NCBI RefSeq assembly: GCF_036013935.1
Contig: NZ_CP107902.1
Location: 8,775,001 to 8,839,000, forward strand
Direction: 5' to 3'
Origin: Streptomyces sp. NBC_00461
GTDB taxonomy: Bacteria; Actinomycetota; Actinomycetes; Streptomycetales; Streptomycetaceae
Length of the DNA stretch: 64,000 nucleotides
Part shown: piece by piece, positions 23,543 to 32,529 of the stretch
Position numbering within the stretch: the first letter of the stretch is position 1
Layout: each line of letters opens with the position of its first letter
Made by a program: the position numbers and the translations under genes
Notes under the pieces: model-generated
The model's database searches: none
What the model saw: only the letters and a program-made list of their open reading frames with translations
Told to the model about the DNA's origin: nothing

Positions 23543-24565
23543 CTACAACGGCGCCGGTGAAGAAGCACCGGCGATGAGCAGACGGGGCGTGCCTGTTCCG
23601 TCCGCGCGCACGCTCCACAGGTCGCTGCGGCCGACCTTGCCTTCCGTCGGCAGGGCGTAGGCGACGGTGTGGTTGTCGAGCCAGGTGGCCTGGTCGTCGA
23701 CGCTGTGGCGTTCGGCCAGCGCCGTCTCCTTGAGGGTCCTCAGGTCGAGGACGTACTCGTGCCAGAGGTCGGTCCGGGACAGGATCCGTTTCTTGAAGGC
23801 GACGCGGGTCCCGTCGGGGGACAGGGAGGGACACTCCACGTTCTCGGCCAGGGTCGTCACCGTGCGCCGGGAGAGCGAACCCCGCACCAGGAAGGTCTTG
23901 TTGGCGGTGTTGAGGGTGGCGTAGAACGTGTCGTCGTCGGAGGCGAAGGTGACGCCCCAGAAGTTGATGTCCGAAGCGTGGTAGGGCTTGCCGTCCCGGA
24001 CGACGGTGAAGGTCTCCAGGCTGGGAGTCAGCCGCATGGTGCGGGTGTCCAGGATCGAGGTGCGGGTGGAGAAGAAGGCCGAGGAATAGGACTCGCCGGA
24101 GACGAACACGGTCCAGGCGACGAGGCGGCCGCTGGGTGAGACCCGGGCTCGGCTGGGGGTGCCCGCGAGCGGGAAGGTGCGCCGGGTGCGGAGGTTCGCG
24201 TCCACGAGCAGGGCTCGGTTGCTCTGCTTGAGGACGCCGGTGGTGGACTGGAGGCAGACGCCCGTGCCGGCGGCCGCGTAGAAGCGCGCGCACTTCAGGT
24301 CCGAGGCGATGCGCCTGCCGTCGGGGGCGGCGGAGGGAACCGAGGCGACCGCTGTGCGGTGCGGACCGGCAGCCCCATTGACAAAGACCAGGCGGCTCTT
24401 CTGATCGAGCGTCAACGTGCCCGCGCCGACCGCGGGTCCGCCCGCCTGTGGCCGGTTGGCGCGGTCCGCGCGGGCGGCGGCGTGCAGGACGACGCCGGTT
24501 CCCACGCCCGCGAGCACCAGGACCGCCGCGACGAGTATGAGCAGGCGGCGGCGCGTGGATGTCAT
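23543..24565 (-). CDS. Membrane-anchored TolB-like beta-propeller protein
   Basis: 340 residues: positively charged start STRRRLLILVAAVLVLAG forming a signal anchor (about 4-26), then repeated beta-propeller blades (KSRLVFVNGAAG, APDGRRIASD, SPSGRLVAWTVF, SPDGTRVAFKKR, DNHTVAYALPTEG). Probably an extracellular sensor or scaffold; no enzyme motif is seen. ATG 24565 has AAGGA upstream. An ATG at 24601 overlaps the stop of the MFS gene (ATGA) and would add 12 residues, so coupling to the transporter is possible. Confidence 0.8.
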   Translation of the reverse strand: MTSTRRRLLILVAAVLVLAGVGTGVVLHAAARADRANRPQAGGPAVGAGTLTLDQKSRLVFVNGAAGPHRTAVASVPSAAPDGRRIASDLKCARFYAAAGTGVCLQSTTGVLKQSNRALLVDANLRTRRTFPLAGTPSRARVSPSGRLVAWTVFVSGESYSSAFFSTRTSILDTRTMRLTPSLETFTVVRDGKPYHASDINFWGVTFASDDDTFYATLNTANKTFLVRGSLSRRTVTTLAENVECPSLSPDGTRVAFKKRILSRTDLWHEYVLDLRTLKETALAERHSVDDQATWLDNHTVAYALPTEGKVGRSDLWSVRADGTGTPRLLIAGASSPAPL

Positions 24566-24597
24566 CTGGATCCTTGTGGTTCTTGTCGTTGAGGTGG

Positions 24598-25905
24598 TCA
24601 TCGGCTTGATTCGGCCGGTCGCAGCACGATGCTCGCGACGCCCGCGCAGCACAGCAGGCCGATCGCCGAGCCGGCCAGGGCCGGGCCGTCTCCCCACACC
24701 GTCCAGGCGGCGCCGAAGGCAAGCGAGCAGCAGAACCGGGCCAGCGCCTGGCTGGTGCCGACGAGGGCCAGGCCGCTGGCGCGCAGACGGTCGGGCACGA
24801 CGGCGGCGAGGGCGGCAGGGAGCACGCCGTCCGTGGCCGCGTAGAACGTGCCGTGCAGGGCGAGTACGGCAACGGGCAGGGCCGGCGTGGCCGGGGCCCA
24901 CAGAAGGAGGGCGTAGCCGGTGAGCAGAACCGCGTGCCCGGTGAGGAACACGGTGCGGCGCCCGACCCGGTCGGCCAGGGCGCCGACGGGCACGGCCAGC
25001 AGCAGGAAGACGGCGGCGGTGCCCAGCGGCAGCAGCGGGAACCACTCCTCACCGATGCCCGCGCGCCGCTGCAGAAGCAGGTAGACGAACGCGTCGCTCA
25101 CGGTGGTCAGGCCGAGGAGCGCGGCGCACCCGGCGAGCGCCCGGAGTTGGGGCAGGCGCAGCAGTGCCAGCGCTTCGCGTACGCGGACGGGCTGCCTGCC
25201 GTCCGCCACAACTGCTTCGTCAGCCGCGTCGTCAGCCGCGTCACCAACTGCTTCGTCCGTCTTCGGGCCGTGGCGTCTGCCCGGCACGAACAGCACCAGC
25301 ACGAGCACACCGACGGCGGCGACGCACGCGCTCACGCCGAACACGGCGTCGTAGCCGTCCACCGCCGCGCGCAGGATGAGGAAGGCCGCGAGCGGGCCGA
25401 GCATCGCGCCGGTGGTGTCCATCGCGCGGTGCACGCCGAAGGCCCGGCCCTGCCGCGCGGCCGGAGTGGACAGGGAGATCATCGCGTCGCGCGGGGCGGT
25501 GCGCAGGCCCTTGCCGGTGCGGTCCAGGGCGAGGACCGTGCCGAGTGCGCCGATGCTGCCCGCGAGCAGGAGCAGAGGCTTGCACAGCGCGGACAGGCCG
25601 TAGCCGAGCCCCGCCATCAGCTTGTGGTTGCGCACCCGGTCGGCGAGGTGGCCGCCGGTCAGCTGGACCAGTGCGCTGACGCCGTTGTAGACGCCGTCGA
25701 GGGTGCCGAATCCCAGCGGGCTGAAGCCGAGCGTGGTGACGAGGTACAGCGGCAGGACGGCGGTGACCATTTCCGAGGATATGTCGGTGATCAGGCTGAC
25801 CGTGCCCAGCACGAGGACGACCGGGGCGACCGTGCGCCCCGGTCCGCGTCTTCGGGGCCGGTCGGTGCCCGCCTTCACAGGCGCGGAACGGTCGGTGAGG
25901 TACAA
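24598..25905 (-). CDS. MFS transporter
   Basis: 435 residues with about 12 membrane helices in two halves and a charged central loop (PGRRHGPKTDEAVGDAADD, with AADDAADEAVV). The N-terminal half carries VSLITDISSEMVTAVLPLY and the MFS loop motif GGHLADRVRNHK; the C-terminal half repeats it as GALADRVGRR. It is probably a proton-driven exporter of a small molecule. Start TTG 25905, supported by AGGAG eight bases upstream. Coupled with the propeller protein gene downstream. Confidence 0.88.
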   Translation of the reverse strand: MYLTDRSAPVKAGTDRPRRRGPGRTVAPVVLVLGTVSLITDISSEMVTAVLPLYLVTTLGFSPLGFGTLDGVYNGVSALVQLTGGHLADRVRNHKLMAGLGYGLSALCKPLLLLAGSIGALGTVLALDRTGKGLRTAPRDAMISLSTPAARQGRAFGVHRAMDTTGAMLGPLAAFLILRAAVDGYDAVFGVSACVAAVGVLVLVLFVPGRRHGPKTDEAVGDAADDAADEAVVADGRQPVRVREALALLRLPQLRALAGCAALLGLTTVSDAFVYLLLQRRAGIGEEWFPLLPLGTAAVFLLLAVPVGALADRVGRRTVFLTGHAVLLTGYALLLWAPATPALPVAVLALHGTFYAATDGVLPAALAAVVPDRLRASGLALVGTSQALARFCCSLAFGAAWTVWGDGPALAGSAIGLLCCAGVASIVLRPAESSR

Positions 25906-25929
25906 GAGGTGGCTCCTGGTGCGGTGGGA

Positions 25930-26865
25930 TCAGTTCTGCCGGCTGCTCTCGTCCCGTAGCCAGGTGCCGAAGTCCTGTGCCCGGATGGCCTTTCTGGCTC
26001 CCCGCCGGGCGGCGACCGCTGCCGCGAGGAAGACCACGACGCTCGCGAACAGTTTCGGTTCGCCGCGGACCAGGGCCACGAGATCCGCCTTGCTCGTGCG
26101 CGTCGGGACTTCTTCCGGTTCTTGGTGCGGATCGACGGGTTCCTGACGTGGATTGGCCGGTTCCTGATGCCGCTCGACCGGTGTCTGATGCTGTTCGACC
26201 GGTGTCTGATGCTGTTCGATCTGGGCGGTGGACACCGCCGCCCGGATCCGTCGCTTGATCAAGTCCCGCCAGGTGCGCGGCGGTTGGATCACGACACGGG
26301 CCTCGGCGACCACGAGCCGCTCCTTCGGGGCGAACGCCAGGGAGGCGGCCAGGTCGTCCGCCATCAGCGGCGGCAGCGCCGCGATCCGGGTGTGCCCGGC
26401 CTTGGAGACCGCGATGACGCCCCGGCCGAACAGCCCCTCGCGTACGGCGGGGAGACGCCGCCACGCCTGGTAGTAGGCGCGTACCCGCCATGCGCAGGCG
26501 GCGAGCGGAATCTCTCGTTCGGGGGCGGTGGCGAGGATGCCCGAGGCCTCGTCCCGCAGCGGCTCGGCCAGCACCCGCACCCCGGCGCCCGTGATCACGA
26601 CGTCCGCGTCCACGTAGATGCGGGGAAAGCCGCGCGCGTGGTCGTCACCCGCCCGCAGAGCGGCGTGCTTGGACGGGACGGGGATCTCCAGCACCCGCAC
26701 GCGCGGCCCACGGGAAGCCGCGATCCGCGCGGTGCCGTCCGTGCAGCCATTGCATACGACAAGGATGTCGGTGTCGTCCTCAGGGGCGGAATCGGCCAAC
26801 AGTGAATCGAGGAGTCTGCCGATGACAGGCGCCTCATTGTGGGCCGGGATCACGATGCTGGTCAC
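25930..26865 (-). CDS. Family-2 glycosyltransferase with heptad-repeat linker
   Basis: 311 residues. GT-A fold: SIVIPAHNEAPVIGRLL at the start and the metal-binding DADVVI at about 86-91. No membrane-spanning block is clear except a hydrophobic stretch near the C-terminus (FASVVVFLAAAVAA). A Gln/Pro-rich segment of about 40 residues (EQHQTPV twice, then ERHQEPA and NPRQEPV) divides the catalytic part from the tail. It may transfer a sugar in the adjacent polysaccharide locus, but it is divergent from it. Start GTG 26865. Confidence 0.8.
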   Translation of the reverse strand: MTSIVIPAHNEAPVIGRLLDSLLADSAPEDDTDILVVCNGCTDGTARIAASRGPRVRVLEIPVPSKHAALRAGDDHARGFPRIYVDADVVITGAGVRVLAEPLRDEASGILATAPEREIPLAACAWRVRAYYQAWRRLPAVREGLFGRGVIAVSKAGHTRIAALPPLMADDLAASLAFAPKERLVVAEARVVIQPPRTWRDLIKRRIRAAVSTAQIEQHQTPVEQHQTPVERHQEPANPRQEPVDPHQEPEEVPTRTSKADLVALVRGEPKLFASVVVFLAAAVAARRGARKAIRAQDFGTWLRDESSRQN

Positions 26866-26886
26866 GCGGGCAGTATGCCGTCGGTG

Positions 26887-26914
26887 TCACTAATGCGACA
26901 TGTGTTTCGTCCAA
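26887..26914 (-). promoter_or_regulatory. Candidate promoter of the GT2 gene
   Basis: On the minus strand TTGGAC (26914-26909) and TAGTGA (26892-26887) with 16 bp between them, about 22 bp before the GTG start. The rest of the 284-bp divergent region shows no gene. Confidence 0.4.
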
Positions 26915-27149
26915 CTGTTCCCGAGACCGCGCCCCGTGGTCTAGATTGACGATCGCCGGACCGGTTTGGGTGGGGAACAGGTTCTTGATGGCATCTCACG
27001 GTACGGCTTTGTGAATGGATTTGATCAGACAGGCCAGCATGCTGGAAGCCTGAGGCGGTTGGGGAACTGCCGAAGCTTCCATCACTTTCCAGTGCCGCTT
27101 CGTCGAGGGCGCTTCGGTCAGGGGTAGCCGCGCATGTGGTGGGGGGCGC

Positions 27150-28589
27150 ATGACCATTGAGGTCACGCATGAGCAAGTGGTTGTGGAACACAGGCGTCCA
27201 CAAGGTCGCCGAAGACGTTGGGAACGGAAGTATCGGATCGTTCTGCTGGTCGCGGACGGCTTGGCAGCCGCTGCCGCGGCCTTCCTGATCCACGCTGCCT
27301 ACGGCCGCTGGGCGGTGGCCCTGGTACTGCCGCCGACCTGGATCCTGGCCATGCTGGCCCACCGCTCCTACGACCGCAGCACGCTGGGTCTGGGCACCGA
27401 GGAGTACCGACGGGTGCTGCGAGGCGCCGTCGCACTGCCGGCGCTGGCCGCGGTCGCGCACTGGCTGTTCACCCATGACTCGGGCCTCCTTCATGACATG
27501 ACCATGGCCGCGATCCCGGTGGCCGCGATCGCCCTGCCGGTCCGGTACCTGCTGCGCCGCCGGCTGCACAGACGGTGGGCGAGGGGCCGGGACCGCAGCG
27601 CGACGCTCCTGATCGGGCCGGCGAACGGCATCGTGGAGCTGGTCCGAGTGCTGCGGCGCGGCGGCACGCACGAACTGCAGGCCGTCGGCGTGTGTCTGAG
27701 CGACCCGGAAAACGCCGCGGAGGTACGCAAGTTGGGCCTCCCCGTCCTCGGCGGCTTCGGCGACATGAACGACGTCGTCCACGCCCTCGGCGTCAGCACC
27801 GTGGTGGCGCTGCCGGTTCCCGACTCCGATTTCTCCGCCCTGCGCCGGATGTCCTGGGCGGCGGCCGCACAGGGCGTCGACTTCCTGCTCGCCCCCGTAC
27901 TGGCCGACGTGTCCACCTCACGCCTGGCGGTACGGCCCACCAACGGGGTGCCGCTGGTGCGGATCAAGGCCCCCGACCTCTCGCGGACCTCCCGGGTGCC
28001 CAAGGAACTGCTGGACCGTTCCTTCGCGGGGGCGCTCCTGCTGCTCCTCGCGCTGCCCATGCTGCTGATCGCCCTGATCGTCCGGCTGGACAGTTCCGGG
28101 GCGGCACTCTTCCGGCAGCAGCGGGTGGGCCGGTACGGCGACCACTTCACCATGCTGAAGTTCCGCACGATGCGGCCGGACTCGGAGGCCCTGAGGGCAG
28201 AGCTGGAGCACCTCAACCAGAACAGCGACGGCCTGTTGTTCAAGGTGAGGAAGGACCCGCGGATCACCCGGGTCGGCTCGTTCCTCCGCCGCAGCTCGCT
28301 CGACGAACTGCCCCAGCTCATCAACGTCGCCCGGGGCCACATGTCGCTCGTCGGCCCCCGCCCGCCGCTGCCCGAGGAGGTCGAGGAGTACACGCCGGAC
28401 GTCAAGCGCCGGCTGCTCGTCAAGCCAGGGCTCACCGGACTGTGGCAGGTCAGCGGTCGTTCCGACCTGCCCTGGGACGAGGCGGTCCGGCTCGATCTCG
28501 GATACGTGGACAACTGGTCGATGGGCCTGGACCTGTCGATCCTGGCGCGCACCGGGTCCGCGGTGGTGCGAGGAACGGGGGCCTACTGA
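27150..28589 (+). CDS. Polyprenyl-phosphate sugar-1-phosphate transferase (polysaccharide initiation)
   Basis: 479 residues of the WcaJ/CpsE-type polyisoprenyl-phosphate hexose-1-phosphate transferase family. The N-terminal part has several membrane helices (VLLVADGLAAAAAAFLI, then around 50-130), then a CoA-binding-like domain. The C-terminal catalytic domain shows KELLDRSFAGALLLLL, RQQRVGRYGDHFTMLKFRTM, RRSSLDELPQLINVARG, SLVGPRPPLP, and VKPGLTGLWQVSGRS. It starts glycan assembly on the lipid carrier at the inner membrane face. First gene of a rightward operon; the ATG at 27150 follows a G-rich ribosome binding site. Confidence 0.9.
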   Translation: MTIEVTHEQVVVEHRRPQGRRRRWERKYRIVLLVADGLAAAAAAFLIHAAYGRWAVALVLPPTWILAMLAHRSYDRSTLGLGTEEYRRVLRGAVALPALAAVAHWLFTHDSGLLHDMTMAAIPVAAIALPVRYLLRRRLHRRWARGRDRSATLLIGPANGIVELVRVLRRGGTHELQAVGVCLSDPENAAEVRKLGLPVLGGFGDMNDVVHALGVSTVVALPVPDSDFSALRRMSWAAAAQGVDFLLAPVLADVSTSRLAVRPTNGVPLVRIKAPDLSRTSRVPKELLDRSFAGALLLLLALPMLLIALIVRLDSSGAALFRQQRVGRYGDHFTMLKFRTMRPDSEALRAELEHLNQNSDGLLFKVRKDPRITRVGSFLRRSSLDELPQLINVARGHMSLVGPRPPLPEEVEEYTPDVKRRLLVKPGLTGLWQVSGRSDLPWDEAVRLDLGYVDNWSMGLDLSILARTGSAVVRGTGAY

Positions 28590-29671
28590 TGGACCGAGAG
28601 AAGAAGAGGAACCAAGTGACTGAGACCACGCAGCCGTTGGGGGTCGCGGTCGTCGGGGCCGGCTACTGGGGCCCCAACCTCGTACGCAACTTCCAGGCCA
28701 GCGACCGGTTCCGGCTGCGCTGGCTGTGCGACCTCGACGTGGACCGGGCCCAGCGGGTCCTCGGCGGCTACTCGACGGTCCAGGCCACCGCCGACTACGC
28801 GGCCGTCCTCGCCGACCCCGACGTGGCAGCCGTCGCCGTGGCCACGCCCGCCGGCACCCACCTCGACATCGCCCTGGCCGCCCTGCGCGCCGGCAAGCAC
28901 GTCCTCGTGGAGAAGCCGCTGGCGGCGACCTACGCCGACGGGATGCGCCTGGTGGCCGAGGCGGAGGAGCGCGGCCTCACCCTGATGTGCGACCACACCT
29001 ACTGCTACACGCCCGCCGTGGGCCGCATCCGGGAACTGGTCCGCTCCGGCGAACTCGGCGAGATCCACTTCGTCGACTCGGTCCGCATCAACCTCGGGCT
29101 CGTCCAGAAGGACATCGACGTGATGTGGGACCTGGCCCCGCACGACCTGTCGATCCTGGACTTCATCCTCCCCGACAACGTCGAGCCCGTCGCCGTGGCC
29201 GCCCACGGGGCCGACCCGATCGGCGCCGGCCAGGCCTGCGTGGCCTACCTGACGCTCCAGCTCAACACCGGGGCCATCGCCCACGTGCACGTCAACTGGC
29301 TGTCGCCGACCAAGGTGCGCACCACCATGGTGGGCGGCTCCAAGCGCACCCTTGTCTGGGACGACCTCAACCCCGCCCAGCGCGTGGCCATCTTCGACCG
29401 GGGGGTGGACCTGGCCTCGCCGCAGGAGATCGGCGCGGACGAGCGCCGGGACATGCTCATCTCGTACCGCTCCGGCGACATGGTCGCGCCCGCCATCGGC
29501 GAGAAGGAAGCGCTGCGCAGCATGGTCGACGAGTTCGGCGACGCCATCAGAGCGGGCCGGGCGCCGCTGACCGACGGGCGGGCGGGCCTCAGGGTGCTGG
29601 ACATCCTTGAGGCGGCGTCCCGGAGTCTCGAATTCAAGGGCGCGGTCGTCGGCCTGCGCGCCGGGCGTTGA
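28589..29671 (+). CDS. Gfo/Idh/MocA sugar oxidoreductase
   Basis: About 360 residues: Rossmann motif VVGAGYWGPNLVRNF near 18-32 and the EKPLA motif of the family (VLVEKPLAATYADG), then the alpha/beta dimerisation domain. In amino-sugar pathways such enzymes (WbpB/WlbA type) oxidise the 3-OH of a UDP-sugar acid before an aminotransferase acts. The ATG at 28589 overlaps the previous stop as TGATG; a GTG at 28616 with AAGAGGA upstream is an alternative start nine codons in. Confidence 0.85.
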   Translation: MDREKKRNQVTETTQPLGVAVVGAGYWGPNLVRNFQASDRFRLRWLCDLDVDRAQRVLGGYSTVQATADYAAVLADPDVAAVAVATPAGTHLDIALAALRAGKHVLVEKPLAATYADGMRLVAEAEERGLTLMCDHTYCYTPAVGRIRELVRSGELGEIHFVDSVRINLGLVQKDIDVMWDLAPHDLSILDFILPDNVEPVAVAAHGADPIGAGQACVAYLTLQLNTGAIAHVHVNWLSPTKVRTTMVGGSKRTLVWDDLNPAQRVAIFDRGVDLASPQEIGADERRDMLISYRSGDMVAPAIGEKEALRSMVDEFGDAIRAGRAPLTDGRAGLRVLDILEAASRSLEFKGAVVGLRAGR

Positions 29672-29695
29672 CCGATCCGAACAGCTGAGAGGTAA

Positions 29696-30676
29696 GTGCA
29701 GTTGAGCAGCGTACGAGGCAAGAAGATCCTGGTCACCGGGGGAGCGGGCACCATCGGCTCCAACCTCGTCGACCTCCTGGCCGAGGGCGGCGCCCGCGAG
29801 ATCGTCGTACTCGACAACTTCGTGCGCGGACGGCGGGCCAACCTCGCGCGGGCCCTGCCCAGCGGCGTCGTGGAGGTCGTCGAGGGCGACGTCCGGGACG
29901 CCGAGACCGTTCGGAAGGTCACCGAGGGCGCCGACCTGGTGTTCCACCTCGCCGCCATCCGCATCACCCAGTGCGCGGAGGAGCCGCGGCTGGCCAACGA
30001 GGTCCTGGTCAACGGCACCTTCAACGTCCTGGAAGCGGCCGCGGAGGCCGGGGTCGCCAAGGTGATCGCCTCCTCCTCGGCGTCCGTCTACGGCATGGCC
30101 GAGACCTTCCCGACGACCGAGCGCCACCACCCGTACAACAACGACACCTTCTACGGCGCCGCCAAGGCCTTCAACGAGGGCATGCTGCGCAGCTTCCACG
30201 CCATGTACGGCCTGGACTACGTGGCGCTGCGCTACTTCAACGTCTACGGCCCCCGCATGGACATCCACGGCCTCTACACCGAGGTGCTCATCCGCTGGAT
30301 GGAACGCATCGAGGCGGGCGAGCCGCCGCTGATCCTCGGCGACGGCACACAGACCATGGACTTCGTCGACGTCCGCGACATCGCCAGAGCCAACGTGCTG
30401 GCCGCCGAGTCGGACCTCACCGACGAGGTGTTCAACATCGCCAGCGGCACGGAGACCTCGCTGAAGGAACTCGCCGAGGGGCTGCTGGAGGCGATGGGGG
30501 CCCAGGGCCTGGAGCCGGAGCACGGGCCCGCCCGCGCGGTGAACGGCGTGACCCGCCGCCTCGCGGACACCTCGCACGCCGCCGAACGCCTCGGCTTCAC
30601 CGCGCAGATCGACCTGCGCACCGGGCTGCGCGATCTGGTCGAGTGGTGGCGCGCGGAGCGGGAGGCGGCCAAGTGA
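29696..30676 (+). CDS. NAD-dependent epimerase/dehydratase (UDP-sugar epimerase-like)
   Basis: About 326 residues of the extended SDR family: ILVTGGAGTIGSNLVDLL NAD motif, FHLAAIRITQC, and the YGAAK active-site Tyr/Lys followed by RYFNVYGPRMDIHGLY. Closest in pattern to UDP-GlcNAc/UDP-glucose 4-epimerases of polysaccharide clusters. The GTG at 29696 has its ribosome binding site (GAGAGG) only three bases away, so TTG 29702, nine bases after it, is the likelier true start. Confidence 0.85.
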   Translation: MQLSSVRGKKILVTGGAGTIGSNLVDLLAEGGAREIVVLDNFVRGRRANLARALPSGVVEVVEGDVRDAETVRKVTEGADLVFHLAAIRITQCAEEPRLANEVLVNGTFNVLEAAAEAGVAKVIASSSASVYGMAETFPTTERHHPYNNDTFYGAAKAFNEGMLRSFHAMYGLDYVALRYFNVYGPRMDIHGLYTEVLIRWMERIEAGEPPLILGDGTQTMDFVDVRDIARANVLAAESDLTDEVFNIASGTETSLKELAEGLLEAMGAQGLEPEHGPARAVNGVTRRLADTSHAAERLGFTAQIDLRTGLRDLVEWWRAEREAAK

Positions 30677-31812
30677 GCACCGACCGCATCCCGGTGATGA
30701 TCCCCTGGCTCGGCGAGGAGGAGGCCGCCGCCGTCTCCGAAGCCGTCCTGTCCGGATGGGTCGCCCAGGGGCCGAGGGTCGCCGCCTTCGAGAAGGCCTT
30801 CGCCGAACGGGTGGGAGCCGAGCACGGCATCGCCGTCAGCTCCTGCACCACCGCCCTGCACCTGTCGCTCGTCGCACTCGGCCTCGGGCCCGGCGACGAG
30901 GTCGTGGTGCCCTCGCTGTCGTTCATCGCCACCGCCAACGCCGTCCGATACGTCGGCGCCGAGCCGGTGTTCGCCGACGTCGAGCCGGCCACCGGCAACC
31001 TGACTCCGGCCACCGTGGACGCGGTGCGCACCCCGCGTACCAAGGCCGTCCTCGCCGTCCACCAGGGCGGTGTACCGGCCGACGTGCACGCCCTGCGCGC
31101 CGCCTGCGCCGACTGGGACCTGCGCCTGGTCGAGGACGCGGCCTGCGCCATCGGCTCGACGGTGGGCGGCAAGCCCGTCGGCCACGGGGCGCTGCTCGCC
31201 GCCTGGTCCTTCCACCCGCGAAAGCTCGTCACCACGGGCGAGGGCGGAATGATCACCACGGACGACGCCGAGTGGGCGGCCCGCCTGCGCAGGCTGCGTG
31301 AGCACGGCATGAACGCCTCCGCGGCGGACCGCCACGCGAGCAACAAGCCGGTCCTGGAAAGCTACCTGGAAGTCGGCTTCAACTACCGGATGACCGACGT
31401 CCAGGCCGCGATCGGCCTGGTCCAGCTGGGCAGACTCGACGCGATGATCGCGCGCCGCCGCGAACTGGCGGCCCGCTACGACGACTTGCTGCACGACGTC
31501 CCCGGCCTCACCCCCGTACGCGATCCCGAGCACGGGCAGTCCAACTTCCAGTCCTACTGGGTGCTGCTGGACGAGGACTTCCCCGTCGGCCGGGACGACC
31601 TGCTCGCCGCGCTCGCCGAGGCCGGCGTCTCCGCCCGCCGCGGGATCATGGCCGCGCACCTCGAACCCGCCTACGCGGACCACCCGAGCGCACCGCTGCC
31701 GGTCACCGAACGGATCACCCGCCGCTCGCTGATTCTGCCCCTGTTCCACACCATGACCGAGGCCCAGCAGGACCGCGTCGTGACCGCACTGCGCGAACAG
31801 GCCCGAAGATGA
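30673..31812 (+). CDS. DegT/DnrJ/EryC1/StrS aminotransferase (first)
   Basis: 379 residues, PLP-dependent sugar aminotransferase. GVPADVHALRAACADWDLRLVEDAACAIG carries the PLP-ring Asp, and the Schiff-base Lys is in SFHPRKLVTTGEGGM. It converts a keto sugar nucleotide to an amino sugar, probably the product of the oxidoreductase or epimerase upstream. Start GTG 30673 overlaps the previous stop (GTGA). Confidence 0.9.
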   Translation: MSTDRIPVMIPWLGEEEAAAVSEAVLSGWVAQGPRVAAFEKAFAERVGAEHGIAVSSCTTALHLSLVALGLGPGDEVVVPSLSFIATANAVRYVGAEPVFADVEPATGNLTPATVDAVRTPRTKAVLAVHQGGVPADVHALRAACADWDLRLVEDAACAIGSTVGGKPVGHGALLAAWSFHPRKLVTTGEGGMITTDDAEWAARLRRLREHGMNASAADRHASNKPVLESYLEVGFNYRMTDVQAAIGLVQLGRLDAMIARRRELAARYDDLLHDVPGLTPVRDPEHGQSNFQSYWVLLDEDFPVGRDDLLAALAEAGVSARRGIMAAHLEPAYADHPSAPLPVTERITRRSLILPLFHTMTEAQQDRVVTALREQARR

Positions 31813-32528
31813 ACGAACTTGTCATCGTCGGCGCGGGCGGCTTCGCCCGGGAGACCGCACAGGCCGCCGCGGACGCGGGCGAGTACAAACTGCTCGGGCA
31901 CCTCGACGACAACCCCGCCCTGCACGGCACCGAGGTGGACGGCGTGCCCGTCCTCGGCGGCTGCGGCCTGGTCCACGACCTGCCCGAGGCCCGGGTGGTG
32001 ATCTGTGTGGGCAACCCCGGGGACTACGCGGCCCGCGCCCGCCTGGTCCGCAGGCTCGCTCTGCCCACGGACCGCTGGGCCACCGTGATCCATCCGACGG
32101 CGTCGGTGTCCGCGACGTCCGAAGTCGGCCCCGGCTCGGTGCTGCTCGCGCACTGCGCCCTGACCGCCGCCGTGCGGGTGGGCGCACATGTCGCCGTGAT
32201 GCCCCATGTCGTCCTCACCCATGACGACGTGGTCGAGGACTACGCCACGCTCGCCTCCGGCGTCCGCCTGGGCGGGGGAGCGCGGCTGGAACAGGGCGCC
32301 TATGCGGGCTCCGGAGCCCTGGTCAGGGAGGGTACGACGATCGGCGCCTGGTCGCTGGTCGGGATGGGGAGCGCAGTTCTCGGCGATGTACCGCCGGGCG
32401 AGGTCTGGGTGGGGAGCCCGGCCCGACGGCTGCGCGCCGCGCCCGCGCCCGCGCTGGACGAACTTGCGGCTGAACAGGACATGCGACGCGAACAGGACTC
32501 GCGACGCGAACAGTGGGGGGACCGCTGA
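31809..32528 (+). CDS. PglD/NeuD-like sugar acyltransferase
   Basis: 239 residues: N-terminal Rossmann-like part (LVIVGAGGFARETAQAAADAG) and a left-handed beta-helix of hexapeptide repeats in the second half (VGPGSVLLAHCALTAAVRVG, VEDYATLASGVRLGG). This is the PglD/NeuD architecture of N- or O-acetyltransferases that act on the amino sugar made by the preceding aminotransferase. Start overlaps its stop (ATGA). The C-terminal tail has a near-repeat QDMRREQDSRREQ. Confidence 0.87.
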   Translation: MNELVIVGAGGFARETAQAAADAGEYKLLGHLDDNPALHGTEVDGVPVLGGCGLVHDLPEARVVICVGNPGDYAARARLVRRLALPTDRWATVIHPTASVSATSEVGPGSVLLAHCALTAAVRVGAHVAVMPHVVLTHDDVVEDYATLASGVRLGGGARLEQGAYAGSGALVREGTTIGAWSLVGMGSAVLGDVPPGEVWVGSPARRLRAAPAPALDELAAEQDMRREQDSRREQWGDR

Positions 32529-32529
32529 C

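Noticed and set aside
22023..25052. 1009-codon frame extending the amidase upstream
   Set aside because: The amidase domain starts at 23447 with a good ribosome site; the upstream part overlaps the propeller and MFS genes out of frame and has no family match.
28583..30577. 664-codon minus-strand open frame
   Set aside because: Antisense to the Gfo/Idh and epimerase genes, both of which have clear family motifs; product is His/Val/Gly-rich without domains.
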